Of a DNA stretch of 64,000 nucleotides, positions 55,255 through 64,000 are shown in pieces (the first letter of the stretch is position 1; the number at the start of each line of letters is the position of its first letter). The notes beneath the pieces are model-generated. The model was given only the letters and a program-made list of their open reading frames with translations, made no database searches and was not told the DNA's origin. Source of the DNA: Gammaproteobacteria bacterium (GTDB taxonomy: Bacteria; Pseudomonadota; Gammaproteobacteria; GRL18); assembly GCA_016744995.1 (NCBI GenBank), contig JADGDG010000002.1, positions 1 through 64,000 of the forward strand, written 5' to 3'. The position numbers and the translations under genes were made by a program.

Positions 55255-58221
55255 ATGACAAAAAAGAAAATATATAAAGTCTCATTTAAGGGCGTTATCT
55301 TCCCTGGCTTCAACAAAGAGCAAGTAATAGATAATATTCATGATATTACTCGAATTCCAAAACAAACCATTAGCAGGAAGTTTTTCTCAGGCAAAACAGT
55401 GGTTATTCGCCACGCAGATTCTCAGGAATATGCCTCACGATTGCAAAAAACATTTTCTCAGGCTGGTATTGAAACATATATCAGTGAATTGACAGAAACC
55501 ATCGATGGTGAGAAACAAGTAGAGCCTGATAAACTTAGCAAAATAGTTGATACAAAAGAAGTCACTAGCTCTTCTATTCCATCAAAGAAAACTCAAACCT
55601 CTATATTTCCCAAAATAGCAGCTGGCCTCGCAATTATTGTCATTATCTCTATTGTTGCTTACTTAATGATTGATGTAGAGCCATCTGCGACATTAGATAA
55701 AGAGCCATCAGCGGTCTTAAATGAAGAGCCCTCAGCGGTTCTAAATAAAGAGCCCTCAGCGATCCTGAGTAAAGAGCCATCAGCGGTCTTAAATGAAAAG
55801 CCTTCATCAAAGTCTACACCACAAAAAACGGCTAAAAATTCACTACCAACGACACCTGTCGTTCCTGAAACCTCAATTGCAGAACTTCCCTCTTTTTTAG
55901 CTAAGGATAAAATAATTGGCCTGATTAAGCTAACAGACAAATCAGAGTTTAGACAACTCTTGCCATTTATGAGGCTATTGGCTATCAATACCACTTATCA
56001 TGATGTTATTAAACAAAAGATTTCAGCAAAAGATTCAGTGTTTATCATTAGCAAAGAAAAACCACTGTATCTATTTAAAACAAACGAATTTAGCGGCATT
56101 ATTCTGAACACAAAGAATAAACTGCCTCAGACCTTACTCGCCAGCTATAAAACGGCATTAAGTAAACAATATCAGGATAAAGATTCAGGGATTTGTGAAA
56201 AAAACACATTAGTTGTGCAAATTGTAACAACTGACACTCGATTATTAATGACTACTCATGCAACAGCATTAGAATCTATACCCGATCTGAAAACTCTGGA
56301 GACTCTTTTCCAGCACACTGATCACAGTAAAGCCTCCTTTAGCTTTTTTTATAAAACCCCAGTCCCACTATTACAAGATAGTGAATTGAACAAAAGCTAT
56401 TACCTGGCCTTATCTTCAAGTAACAAAGAAACTCATCTTTCACCAGACCCAACTTTTTATAAAAATAATATTGCACTATTTAATCAGCTTGATATAACCC
56501 CTGATAATGACACAAACAAAATACTCAAAACTCATTTAACATTAGACAAAAGCTTGAGTCTGGCTCAACTTATTATTTCTCAAATGTATCCCAAAGATTT
56601 ATTAATAAATTCTCAATCATCAATTCCTTTTCAACAACAAGAAATTGCAAAAATTAATAAATCAAACTCAGCTGAAAATTTGAAACCTTATCAAAAAAAC
56701 CTTGATTTAGAATTATTGCCTCAATGGCAATCGGGTCCCTTTGCAATAACAACCAACCAGTTCATTTTTAATAATAATTTAGTGCTTGAATTGCTGGCTA
56801 AAGGGCAAAATATAAATAATCTGATGGAGTATTCAAACTCTGCCTATCTGCAAACAGACAGGGTAATGAACCATCAAGGGGAAAATATTTTAAAGAATAA
56901 TTGTGCTGATAGTGCTAGCAGTCAGAGTTATTTCCAGGATATTGACGGAGAGCAGGAAGCATATATTAATGATGACTTTTTAACTTACCAGACTATTACA
57001 GCTAAAGCACAAGTACCGATTAAAGCTGGTTATAACAATACAGACATCAGTAAAGTTGAAGGTAAAATTGTTCTTCAATTACCACTTAAAATTAAACAAA
57101 AAGTGCTTAACATTGTAGACAATACTCACTACTCTCAATTTAACCAATTTTCAATTTTATTACAAAATCATCCTGAAACTAATTTGCTTGAGTATACTGT
57201 AACCGGGCAGATTAAGTACTTTATTACATTGAGAGCATACAACTATGCAGGTGATGTCATTAATAGTATTTCACTCTTTAAAAAACCACTAGCCAATAGC
57301 AGCAGCACAGTTTACCAGCAGACTTTTTCAGAGCCTGTTGAATTAATAAAACTATTTTATAGTAAAGAAAATACAGTCATTAATTACCCGTTTACTTTCA
57401 AACCCACAATAATTGTAACCGACTCACCTTTATTAGTTAATAATGAAAGGCAAGATATTCAACCCATTGCTTATAAAAACGAAAATTTCAAACCAATAAC
57501 AAATATACTCAAAAATGACAATCCCGCCTGGTTAGGTCAAAAAATACCTGAAAACAAGTTGCTTCAAAACTCATCATCACCGTTTTATATCAGTGTATTC
57601 CTCCAGAATAATAGCAAGGATCCAAAAAACATTGATGCTGTTTTAAATATCAAATCCAATTTGTCCCCTTTTATAAGCCAGAATATGACCGCAGTTAAAG
57701 TTTCACTCAACGCTGGTAAAAAAATACTGCTGGATAATATTGTTAGCTTTAACACAAGCGAGTTTATTGAAAATGAAGAGAATATAAATCAATCTAAACA
57801 GCTTAAGCCACCACAAATATTTCTATACCATAATAGTAATACAGCGTTTGAGTCAGCGACGACAAATAATCAACTTAATGGCTCAATCACTTTGAGCCTG
57901 CCTAAATCATTTAAGTCACACTCAACACCATTCTCCTCACTTGGACAAACTATAAAACTTGATGGTTTATTCGTTAAATCAATACAGCAGGATAAGCATC
58001 AGATTCAATTTAAAATAAAAGGTGATATAAAAAACCTGGTCCAATTGAGACTTTACAATCAAAAAAAGGAATTGATTTCAGAGTTGTTCGAGTTTAAACA
58101 TTTAAAAAAGAACAATGCACTTATCACCCTGCTTTACTATGGCAAGATTGACTTGATTGACCTCATTCTTGCCCAGGATTCCGAAATTAAAACTTATCCG
58201 TTTAATTTTCATATGAAATAA
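55255..58221 (+). CDS. Unknown membrane-anchored protein, 988 aa, with EPSAVLNK repeats
   Basis: I do not recognise the whole protein. Residues 1-80 (KVSFKGVIFPGFNKEQV, then FFSGKTVVIRHAD and FSQAGIETYI) resemble the small N-terminal domain found before membrane segments in DUF805-like proteins. One TM helix follows at about 120-140 (KIAAGLAIIVIISIVAYLMI). Next come five 8-residue repeats EPSAVLNK/E (DNA period 24 bp), then a Pro/Thr linker and a large extracytoplasmic part of about 780 residues without Cys-rich, protease or transporter motifs. Thus a cytoplasmic sensor-like head, one TM and a big periplasmic domain. It follows the HDOD gene. A role in envelope signalling is only a guess. Confidence 0.75.
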   Translation: MTKKKIYKVSFKGVIFPGFNKEQVIDNIHDITRIPKQTISRKFFSGKTVVIRHADSQEYASRLQKTFSQAGIETYISELTETIDGEKQVEPDKLSKIVDTKEVTSSSIPSKKTQTSIFPKIAAGLAIIVIISIVAYLMIDVEPSATLDKEPSAVLNEEPSAVLNKEPSAILSKEPSAVLNEKPSSKSTPQKTAKNSLPTTPVVPETSIAELPSFLAKDKIIGLIKLTDKSEFRQLLPFMRLLAINTTYHDVIKQKISAKDSVFIISKEKPLYLFKTNEFSGIILNTKNKLPQTLLASYKTALSKQYQDKDSGICEKNTLVVQIVTTDTRLLMTTHATALESIPDLKTLETLFQHTDHSKASFSFFYKTPVPLLQDSELNKSYYLALSSSNKETHLSPDPTFYKNNIALFNQLDITPDNDTNKILKTHLTLDKSLSLAQLIISQMYPKDLLINSQSSIPFQQQEIAKINKSNSAENLKPYQKNLDLELLPQWQSGPFAITTNQFIFNNNLVLELLAKGQNINNLMEYSNSAYLQTDRVMNHQGENILKNNCADSASSQSYFQDIDGEQEAYINDDFLTYQTITAKAQVPIKAGYNNTDISKVEGKIVLQLPLKIKQKVLNIVDNTHYSQFNQFSILLQNHPETNLLEYTVTGQIKYFITLRAYNYAGDVINSISLFKKPLANSSSTVYQQTFSEPVELIKLFYSKENTVINYPFTFKPTIIVTDSPLLVNNERQDIQPIAYKNENFKPITNILKNDNPAWLGQKIPENKLLQNSSSPFYISVFLQNNSKDPKNIDAVLNIKSNLSPFISQNMTAVKVSLNAGKKILLDNIVSFNTSEFIENEENINQSKQLKPPQIFLYHNSNTAFESATTNNQLNGSITLSLPKSFKSHSTPFSSLGQTIKLDGLFVKSIQQDKHQIQFKIKGDIKNLVQLRLYNQKKELISELFEFKHLKKNNALITLLYYGKIDLIDLILAQDSEIKTYPFNFHMK
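55678..55797 (+). repeat. Five 24-bp tandem repeats in a coding region
   Basis: Units encode EPSATLDK, EPSAVLNE, EPSAVLNK, EPSAILSK and EPSAVLNE, followed by a broken KPSS. Copy number may vary between strains by slippage without breaking the frame. Confidence 0.9.
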
Positions 58222-58272
58222 TAAAATTGTAAATGCTGCTTATTGATTTAAACCTCAAGTCTGATTTATTTC

Positions 58273-58896
58273 TTAACTTTTTAAAGCTACACCACAACCA
58301 GCACTTATAAAAATACCACCGGTTATTTTATTGAGATACTTTCCTAGTGTTGAAGTTCTAAGAAAGACATTTGCCTTATCTCCTGCTATTGAATATATCA
58401 TCATACATACAAATGCTATAAGTCCGAGAGTAATTGTCATAAGAATATACTGCAACAGAGGTGTATTATTAGCAGATATAAACTGAGGGAATAATGCGGT
58501 AAAAAATATAATTGCTTTTGGATTTCCTATTGCTATAAAAAAGGCCTGACTAAACAGACTAAAAACAGAAGTATTGTTTTCATTAATATTATCAATATTT
58601 AGCATGTTTTGTGTCGGTGTTTTAAATAACATGATCCCAATATATATTAAATAAATAGCACCAATATATTTAATTATTTCAAATAGTATTCCAGATGTTG
58701 TAAAAATTATACTCAATCCTGATATTGCAATAATAGCCTGGATAATTGAAGCTAAAGTATTTCCTAAAGCTGTTGAAATTGACTTTTTATATCCATATCT
58801 GACACCATGTGTTAATGCTAATAACATGCTAGGTCCAGGGATAATCGATGCCATAAAAACAACAGAAACATATATTAACCAGAATTCTATATTCAT
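58273..58896 (-). CDS. LysE/RhtB-family amino-acid exporter
   Basis: 207 residues with six predicted TM helices. Family marks are GPSMLLALTHGVRYG near the N-terminus and NPKAIIFFTALFPQF in the middle. These proteins export amino acids such as lysine, threonine or homoserine lactone with a proton; the substrate here is not known. It is transcribed away from the 988-residue gene with convergent ends 51 bp apart. The next gene upstream on the same strand is a glutamine amidotransferase, 69 bp away. Confidence 0.92.
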   Translation of the reverse strand: MNIEFWLIYVSVVFMASIIPGPSMLLALTHGVRYGYKKSISTALGNTLASIIQAIIAISGLSIIFTTSGILFEIIKYIGAIYLIYIGIMLFKTPTQNMLNIDNINENNTSVFSLFSQAFFIAIGNPKAIIFFTALFPQFISANNTPLLQYILMTITLGLIAFVCMMIYSIAGDKANVFLRTSTLGKYLNKITGGIFISAGCGVALKS

Positions 58897-58965
58897 TTTT
58901 TCTCCTTCACATACATTTTATCATCGACTAATACATTGATTTTTGTTTCCATCAGCAGGGACTTT

Positions 58966-59661
58966 TCAGGCATTTTTCTGATGTAAGTAGTCAAGAATAT
59001 TAACCATCAAACTATTTATTGAAGCATACCGTTCTTGAGGAATTGAGAGAATATCTGCTTCTGCTTGAATGTACTCACCATCAACAAGTTCATCATTGCA
59101 ATTTTCAACAATTGCCTGTGCAGAACTGGGCGTGGTTTCTAGGTGAAACTGCAGCCCAATAACATTTTTACCAATTTGAAAAGCCTGGTTTTTACAACCT
59201 TTGCTTGCAGCAATTTGCACTGAGCTATTTGGTAAGCTAAACGTTTCACCATGCCAATGGAAGACTTCAATTTTTTCAGGAAACATAAATAAACTATCAT
59301 TTCCTTCGTTAATAGCTTTAATTGGAAACCAGCCAATTTCTTTTACTTCATTAGGGAAAACTTTAGCTCCCATTGAACTAGCAATAAGTTGCGCACCTAA
59401 ACAAATTCCCAAAACAGGCTTTCCTGACTCAATGACATCTTTTATAAATTTTTTTTCTTTTACCAACCAGGGATGATCTTGTTCGTCATTAATACTCATC
59501 GGGCCACCCATAACAATAAGAAAATCAATATCTTTTATTTTGGGTAGTGACTCTGACTCATAGAGCCGAGTACTGCTTACCACATATCCAGTCTCATGAA
59601 GCCAGGTTTCAATACTGCCGAGATCTTCAAAAAACACATGCTGTAAGTAATGTGCATGCAT
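58966..59661 (-). CDS. Class I glutamine amidotransferase (GMP-synthase-like)
   Basis: 231 residues. The nucleophile elbow LGICLGAQLIA holds the catalytic Cys, and LQFHLE and the following Glu region complete the triad. It is a stand-alone domain, without the synthetase half of GuaA. Such proteins act on small molecules such as gamma-glutamyl compounds; the substrate is unknown. Probably a single gene with its own promoter between 59662 and 59710. Confidence 0.9.
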   Translation of the reverse strand: MHAHYLQHVFFEDLGSIETWLHETGYVVSSTRLYESESLPKIKDIDFLIVMGGPMSINDEQDHPWLVKEKKFIKDVIESGKPVLGICLGAQLIASSMGAKVFPNEVKEIGWFPIKAINEGNDSLFMFPEKIEVFHWHGETFSLPNSSVQIAASKGCKNQAFQIGKNVIGLQFHLETTPSSAQAIVENCNDELVDGEYIQAEADILSIPQERYASINSLMVNILDYLHQKNA

Positions 59662-59710
59662 ATAAAACTCCTTTTAATGGTGTGACTTAGGAGACATTAT
59701 AGGATAGCTG

Positions 59711-59929
59711 TTATTTCATTTCAGTACTATTTGTATATTCCAAAATATCACCTGGCTGACATTCTAAATATTTACATATTGCATCAAGTGTTGTAAACCT
59801 GATAGCTTTTGCCTTTCCTCTTTTTAATATTGATAGATTTTGCTCAGTGATACCTACTAAATTAGCCAATTCATTTGATTTCATTCGCCTTTTCACCAAT
59901 ATGAGGTCAAGATTAATTTTAATTGCCAT
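59711..59929 (-). CDS. XRE-type helix-turn-helix regulator (YozG-like)
   Basis: 72 residues. The helix-turn-helix spans about residues 15-50 (MKSNELANLVGITEQNLSILKRGK). Small proteins of this type are often paired with DUF2975 membrane proteins, as here, where the DUF2975 gene ends 11 bp before it on the same strand. The 40-bp palindrome upstream of the pair is a candidate operator. Confidence 0.9.
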   Translation of the reverse strand: MAIKINLDLILVKRRMKSNELANLVGITEQNLSILKRGKAKAIRFTTLDAICKYLECQPGDILEYTNSTEMK

Positions 59930-59940
59930 AAAGATACCAC

Positions 59941-60483
59941 TTATATCGTCATTTTATTTTCATCAGCCAATACTCGACCTTCATCCATAACCCATGCAAT
60001 AACGTAGACAAAAGCAGCTACAACAATCACAGTTAATTCTTCAGATCCAAACTCAACACTTAAGACTCTTTCCCCCACAGGGTTTCCTAATGAAAAAAGA
60101 ACACTTTTAATTGCCTCATAAACTACTGTCAAAAAAACCCAAATAGCTAATAACTTAGCGGTTTTTTTGAACAAGACAACATGCTCAAATGAAAAAACAA
60201 TACCTTCTTTATAAAACAAGAATATCTTCCTTAAATTTAGGAGGACATAAATTAATACTGTGAGCGGAAGTAAGCTTGAAATAAAACCAGCAGCCTGTAT
60301 TGTAATTGAAAGTTCGTGTGGAGCGATTAGTGGAGAGCTTGTATTAACTGTCACTAATGGATACGCAATACGATTAATAAAGTACCAATAAGACATGTAG
60401 TAAATAGGAACAATTGCAATACCAATTGATAGAGTTCTATAAATCCAATTGCTTATTATTTTTACCCTCAAGATATTCTTCAT
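59941..60483 (-). CDS. DUF2975 membrane protein
   Basis: 180 residues with four predicted TM helices (about residues 15-33, 60-80, 103-125 and 147-167). DUF2975 proteins commonly stand beside a YozG-like XRE regulator, and the arrangement here (11 bp spacing, same strand) repeats that. The function is unknown. Regulation through the palindrome at 60538-60577 is likely because that lies 55 bp upstream of this start. Confidence 0.88.
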   Translation of the reverse strand: MKNILRVKIISNWIYRTLSIGIAIVPIYYMSYWYFINRIAYPLVTVNTSSPLIAPHELSITIQAAGFISSLLPLTVLIYVLLNLRKIFLFYKEGIVFSFEHVVLFKKTAKLLAIWVFLTVVYEAIKSVLFSLGNPVGERVLSVEFGSEELTVIVVAAFVYVIAWVMDEGRVLADENKMTI

Positions 60484-60776
60484 ATGACTAAGCTCCAGTA
60501 TCTAATTACAAAAGACAGCATAGATTATAGAATAATTATTATTGTTTATCAATAATTAATTATTGATAAACAATAATGATTTAAGATTTCTTTTTACATA
60601 GCTAATGCAATGTCTATGGGGAGAAAAGCTTTATCCAGGTTTTTTTAAGCTACAAAACATTACAGCCCAGCTACCATTTAATTTAAATATAGAGCAGACA
60701 AAAACCTAAAACAAACTATCTGCGCACATATTATTTGATTAACGCACCTTCAGAGCAGGTGATCTGGACTGGCAGT
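60484..60776. other. Intergenic with the 40-bp palindrome, no gene
   Basis: Apart from the palindrome at 60538-60577 nothing was recognised. AT-rich, with candidate promoter sequence for the DUF2975/XRE pair. Confidence 0.5.
60538..60577 (-). promoter_or_regulatory. Perfect 40-bp palindrome upstream of the DUF2975/XRE operon
   Basis: Arms 60538-60557 and 60558-60577 are exact reverse complements with no spacer; each begins ATTATTGTTTATC. Perfect 20-bp arms without a loop fit a protein operator or a cruciform-forming site rather than a terminator. Position relative to the XRE gene suggests autoregulation. Confidence 0.75.
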
Positions 60777-61064
60777 TTATGAGCTCACATGCATGACAAA
60801 GGCGATTGCAAGAAGTGCCCAAAAAAGCATACCAATCAAAGCTACATTTTCAGATTTTAAGTAAGTAATATCTTCTGTTTTCTTAATCAGCGGAAACAAT
60901 GATCTTTTTTTGTGTTCACGCAATTTTTTATCTTTCTGATGTTGCTCAGGTTTTAGATGACCAAATGAAACTATTGGAGTTAATAGGTACCCTGTGCCAT
61001 AAAAAACACCCCAAAATACAAGTTCAACTGTGATGTAAATTAATAAAAATAAAAGATCTTCCAT
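60777..61064 (-). CDS. Small membrane protein, two TM helices
   Basis: 95 residues. Hydrophobic helices at about residues 5-30 and 75-92 flank a strongly basic cytoplasmic middle (PEQHQKDKKLREHKKRS). I do not recognise the family. It is alone on its strand between the DUF2975 pair and dnaQ. Function unknown. Confidence 0.65.
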   Translation of the reverse strand: MEDLLFLLIYITVELVFWGVFYGTGYLLTPIVSFGHLKPEQHQKDKKLREHKKRSLFPLIKKTEDITYLKSENVALIGMLFWALLAIAFVMHVSS

Positions 61065-61173
61065 TTCCTTCTTTGCTCAATAATTCCTTGTAATAAAATA
61101 CTGGTGAATGTCTCACTCACAAAATCAATAAATCTACACTCACAGAATTTAAAAAGCTTTATTAATTATCAGC

Positions 61174-61881
61174 CTACCAGTTATTCGCAACACCAGATTT
61201 CTTTTCCAGCATGGCTAAAAAGTCCTTATGAGAACTTATTTCTTCATCCGATGGGATTAAAATATTAAGTGCATCACGACTCGCACTTAAGCGTTTAATC
61301 GGTTCAGCGCCCCCCGTACTTGCATTCTCATCTAATGTTAAGATGGTCTGTCCACCCGTCATGGCCAGATAAACATCAGCCAGAATTTCCGAGTCAAGCA
61401 AAGCGCCGTGAAGTTGACGGTTACTATTATCTATAAAATAACGTCGGCACAGCGCATCCAGATTATTTTTTTGCCCCGGATGATTGTCACGAGCAAGCTT
61501 TAAAGAGTCCAGTATACTGCAGCTGATATCTATCGGCTCAATGCTCTGACCTGTTTTCTTCTCTAATAAAACAATTTCATTATTAATAAAACCGACATCA
61601 AACGGCGCATTGTGTATAATTAATTGACTGTCTTTAACAAATTCCAGAAACTCATCATAAATATCAGCAAATAAAGGCTTATCAGAAAGGAATTCATTAG
61701 TAATTCCATGCACTTCCAGAGCACCCTGATCCACCTGTTTTGTTTCCGGGTTGATGTACTTATGAAACGTATTGCCTGTTAATTTACGTTCAACTAACTC
61801 AACACAGCCAATTTCAATGATTCGATGCCCCTGAGAAGGTTCCAGGCCGGTAGTTTCCGTATCTAAAACAATTTGCCTCAT
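61174..61881 (-). CDS. dnaQ: DNA polymerase III epsilon subunit (proofreading exonuclease)
   Basis: 235 residues, normal for epsilon. Exo I motif [10 protein letters not shown] holds Asp7 and Glu9; Exo [13 protein letters not shown] and Exo III-type [10 protein letters not shown], with its His and Asp, complete the DEDDh set. The C-terminal part should bind the alpha subunit. It overlaps rnhA by 4 bp, so the genes are coupled, as in many gammaproteobacteria. Confidence 0.97.
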   Translation of the reverse strand: MRQIVLDTETTGLEPSQGHRIIEIGCVELVERKLTGNTFHKYINPETKQVDQGALEVHGITNEFLSDKPLFADIYDEFLEFVKDSQLIIHNAPFDVGFINNEIVLLEKKTGQSIEPIDISCSILDSLKLARDNHPGQKNNLDALCRRYFIDNSNRQLHGALLDSEILADVYLAMTGGQTILTLDENASTGGAEPIKRLSASRDALNILIPSDEEISSHKDFLAMLEKKSGVANNW

Positions 61882-62315
61882 AGTGACTCGATCCCCCTGT
61901 TTGCTAATTCATCCGCTATTTCATTTTCACGATGCCCTGAATGGCCTTTTACCCACTTCCAGGTAATGTCATGCTGTTGTACCAGTTCATCCAGCTGTTT
62001 CCATAAATCAACATTTTTCACTGGCTTTTTACTGGCTGTTTTCCAACCTCTTTTTTTCCAGTTTATTATCCATTCTGTAATGCCTTTGCGCAGGTATTGT
62101 GAGTCAGTGGTCAAGATAACTTCACAAGATCTGCTCAGTTGTGCAAGACCTTTAATTGCAGCAGTCATCTCCATTCTGTTATTTGTGGTATTCAGCTCAC
62201 CACCAAAAAATTCTTTTTCTGTATCTTTAAAAACCATAAGTGCACCCCAGCCTCCTCGGCCAGGATTACCTTTACAGGCACCATCAGTATAAATGTAAAT
62301 TTTATTTGTATCCAT
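61878..62315 (-). CDS. rnhA: Ribonuclease HI
   Basis: 145 residues; removes RNA from RNA-DNA hybrids. The catalytic residues are visible in [20 protein letters not shown] and LTTDSQYL, followed by the C-terminal [11 protein letters not shown]. The stop overlaps dnaQ. It is preceded by the methyltransferase gene 15 bp upstream, the conserved order. Confidence 0.97.
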   Translation of the reverse strand: MDTNKIYIYTDGACKGNPGRGGWGALMVFKDTEKEFFGGELNTTNNRMEMTAAIKGLAQLSRSCEVILTTDSQYLRKGITEWIINWKKRGWKTASKKPVKNVDLWKQLDELVQQHDITWKWVKGHSGHRENEIADELANRGIESL

Positions 62316-62330
62316 GCGGCTCTTTATTTT

Positions 62331-63248
62331 TTAGGTTTTATAGTTTGTGTGATGTTCTGAATGCTTGTTTGATTTCATATCAGCTGTTTCAACGGTATTA
62401 GGTGATAAGAGTCTTTTAGATAATTTCCAGCCCTCCCGTATAGGTGTCATAGTAGAAACTCGTTTTGTGGCCACAAGAAGATAGCCTCCAGCAGGTAAAA
62501 TTTTTGAGAATTGACCTGCCTGCTCCATAAATTCTAATTTTTCTAATAGCACCGTACTTCTGATAGGAGGTCGATAAAAATACTCGTTTACAAGGGTGAT
62601 GTCAAATCCAAGCAGCTGCAGCCAGTCCCGCAGCCGTCGCTGGCTGATAAGATGGCCGCAAGAAGGTAATGGTACCTGATAATTTATTCCATTCTTATCT
62701 CGCATATTTTCTGCGATATGCTTTTTTAATTCCCAGTACTTATGCCACAGCCCCCACAAACTAAACGGGTTAAAGCCTAAAAAAACGGCCTTTCCTTCGG
62801 CAACTAGTACCCGTTCAACCTCTCGGAGGATCTGATGAGGATTTTTCTCAAATTCAAGAGTATGAGGTAATAACACGGCATCAACTGAATGATTTTGTAA
62901 AGGCAGTTGTTCAAAATTTGAAAGTAAATGAGTCCCAAAAGAGACCTGATTGACTCGTTCAAGGGACTCAAATATAAACTGGAATGATGTTCTGGAATTT
63001 GCTGTCAAAGCAATGGCATTTTCATTATGAATATTATCAAGACAGCCAAGCTGTATCAGGTTGTAGCCAAAAATCTGCTCAAGCAGAGGCTCAAGTGACT
63101 GCTTTTCACTCTTAAGTAGTATTTGTCCCAAATCACTGCCATACCAGTCACGAACCATCAACCAGGGATCATCATAATCAATAAGGCTGGTTTCGTCTTT
63201 ATTTTTTTTCTTATTGAGAGAAGTGAAGAATTTTTTTGGTTTATTCAT
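62331..63248 (-). CDS. YafS-like class I SAM-dependent methyltransferase
   Basis: 305 residues. The usual family feature LPHTLEFEKNPHQILREVERVL followed by AVFLGFNPFSLWGLW is present, with the SAM-binding part around LIQLGCLD. It belongs to the group encoded next to rnhA/dnaQ and opposite gloB in gammaproteobacteria. The substrate is unknown. An extended basic N-terminus (KKFFTSLNKKKNK) is not seen in all members. Confidence 0.88.
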   Translation of the reverse strand: MNKPKKFFTSLNKKKNKDETSLIDYDDPWLMVRDWYGSDLGQILLKSEKQSLEPLLEQIFGYNLIQLGCLDNIHNENAIALTANSRTSFQFIFESLERVNQVSFGTHLLSNFEQLPLQNHSVDAVLLPHTLEFEKNPHQILREVERVLVAEGKAVFLGFNPFSLWGLWHKYWELKKHIAENMRDKNGINYQVPLPSCGHLISQRRLRDWLQLLGFDITLVNEYFYRPPIRSTVLLEKLEFMEQAGQFSKILPAGGYLLVATKRVSTMTPIREGWKLSKRLLSPNTVETADMKSNKHSEHHTNYKT

Positions 63249-63336
63249 TTGTATTTAGGATTTATTTCAGATGTATTTAGGATCTGGCTCTGATTATATT
63301 CATTTTTATAACAAATTTATGTCATAATCAGCCTCT

Positions 63337-64000
63337 ATGAATAAGGTTCAAAAAATATTACACAATAATCAGGATGATGTTAGCCCTGCTATTTCAAGAA
63401 TACCAGCCTTTGATGATAATTATATCTGGTTTATTCATGGTGTTGCAGAAAAACAGGCTGAGAAACAGATTATTATTGTTGATCCCGGTGATGCTGAGCC
63501 CGTTATTGATGCAATAGAAAGTAATCAATACCTTCCTCAGGCTATCTTTATAACACATCATCATGGTGATCATACGGGTGGTATCAATCAACTGCTTAAT
63601 AAATATGATATTCCTGTTTATGGGCCCAAAAATGAACCAATACCCCATTTAACCCATGCTTTATCTGACAAGCAAACAATTTCCATTGACTCAATGGGGT
63701 TATCTTATGAAATTCTCGACGTACCTGGTCATACCATTGGACATATTGCTTATTTGGGGCATCTAAACTTATTTATCGGCGATACATTATTTGCCGGGGG
63801 TTGTGGGCGTATTTTTGAAGGTACAGCCAAACAAATGCATAATTCATTGTCCAAATTACTTAATCTGGATGCTAAAACTCTAATCTTCTGTGCTCATGAG
63901 TATACACAGGATAATCTGAATTTTGCTAAAATAGCTGAACCCGGAAATAAAAAATTAGCTCAGCGGATACTGGATACCTCTAAAATGCGTTCAAACAATG
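63337..64000 (+). CDS. gloB: Hydroxyacylglutathione hydrolase, glyoxalase II (3' partial)
   Basis: The frame from ATG 63337 reads to the window edge without a stop and holds about 221 residues, so the last 30-40 are missing. It splits S-D-lactoylglutathione in methylglyoxal detoxification. The metal-binding motif THHHGDHTGG is present, along with VPGHTIGHIAY and FCAHEYTQDNL, all features of glyoxalase II. It diverges from the methyltransferase gene, with the promoters in the 88-bp gap. Confidence 0.93.
   Translation, partial: MNKVQKILHNNQDDVSPAISRIPAFDDNYIWFIHGVAEKQAEKQIIIVDPGDAEPVIDAIESNQYLPQAIFITHHHGDHTGGINQLLNKYDIPVYGPKNEPIPHLTHALSDKQTISIDSMGLSYEILDVPGHTIGHIAYLGHLNLFIGDTLFAGGCGRIFEGTAKQMHNSLSKLLNLDAKTLIFCAHEYTQDNLNFAKIAEPGNKKLAQRILDTSKMRSNN

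Noticed and set aside
55678..55797. CRISPR-like repeats
   Set aside because: Tandem 24-bp units without spacers, in frame with a gene and coding for octapeptides.

Overview
The window is 64 kb of AT-rich chromosome from a gammaproteobacterium. The assignment rests on two gene orders: rimP-nusA-infB-rbfA-truB-rpsO-pnp, and dnaQ-rnhA-methyltransferase opposite gloB. A YacL (UPF0231) protein and the Sat ATP sulfurylase agree with it. A stand-alone sat gene and a possible LCIB-type carbonic anhydrase suggest a sulfur-oxidising, perhaps autotrophic, lifestyle; this is inference. No rRNA, tRNA or CRISPR array was recognised.

Layout. 1-4.6 kb: end of a CusB-type adaptor carrying two CusF-like copper domains, then CusA. 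4.6-5.4 kb: a glutaredoxin-like gene and a broken secretin (GspD) tail. 5.4-11.6 kb: an integron-type gene-cassette array. Several short cargo genes are followed by attC-like sites of about 120-130 bp with a shared consensus. Where they can be paired, the R'' box of a cassette is the reverse complement of that cassette's own first bases. One attC is split by an IS1595-family element with an exact 8-bp target duplication. No integrase gene lies in the window. 11.6-16.2 kb: accessory region with a GmrSD-like DUF262/DUF1524 nuclease, gene debris, and a VapC/AbrB-type toxin-antitoxin pair sitting between two 123-bp direct repeats.

16.5-26.0 kb: a type I secretion locus, made up of a C39-like ABC transporter, an HlyD adaptor and a 1,897-residue VCBS/Ig-like adhesin. 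26-33 kb: small housekeeping and stress genes (DksA/TraR-like, Imm22-like, YacL, RIO kinase, three cold-shock or zinc-ribbon genes, TrhA, the LCIB-like protein, a DegP-like protease). 33.2-38.5 kb: a three-gene signalling operon of periplasmic binding protein, hybrid histidine kinase and HD-GYP regulator. 38.9-43.5 kb: sat, then an FHA protein and two non-RD Ser/Thr kinases. 43.8-52.6 kb: the nusA-infB-pnp translation and RNA operon. 52.9-61.1 kb: an HPP/CBS membrane protein, an HDOD protein, a 988-residue unknown membrane-anchored protein, a LysE exporter, a glutamine amidotransferase, an XRE/DUF2975 pair behind a perfect 40-bp palindrome, and a small membrane protein. 61.2-64 kb: dnaQ, rnhA, a YafS-like methyltransferase and the start of gloB.

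How the parts fit: cyclic-di-GMP turnover (HD-GYP), HDOD signalling and a large secreted adhesin are all compatible with surface attachment control. The cassette array, IS, nuclease and toxin-antitoxin pair form one accessory island between conserved blocks.
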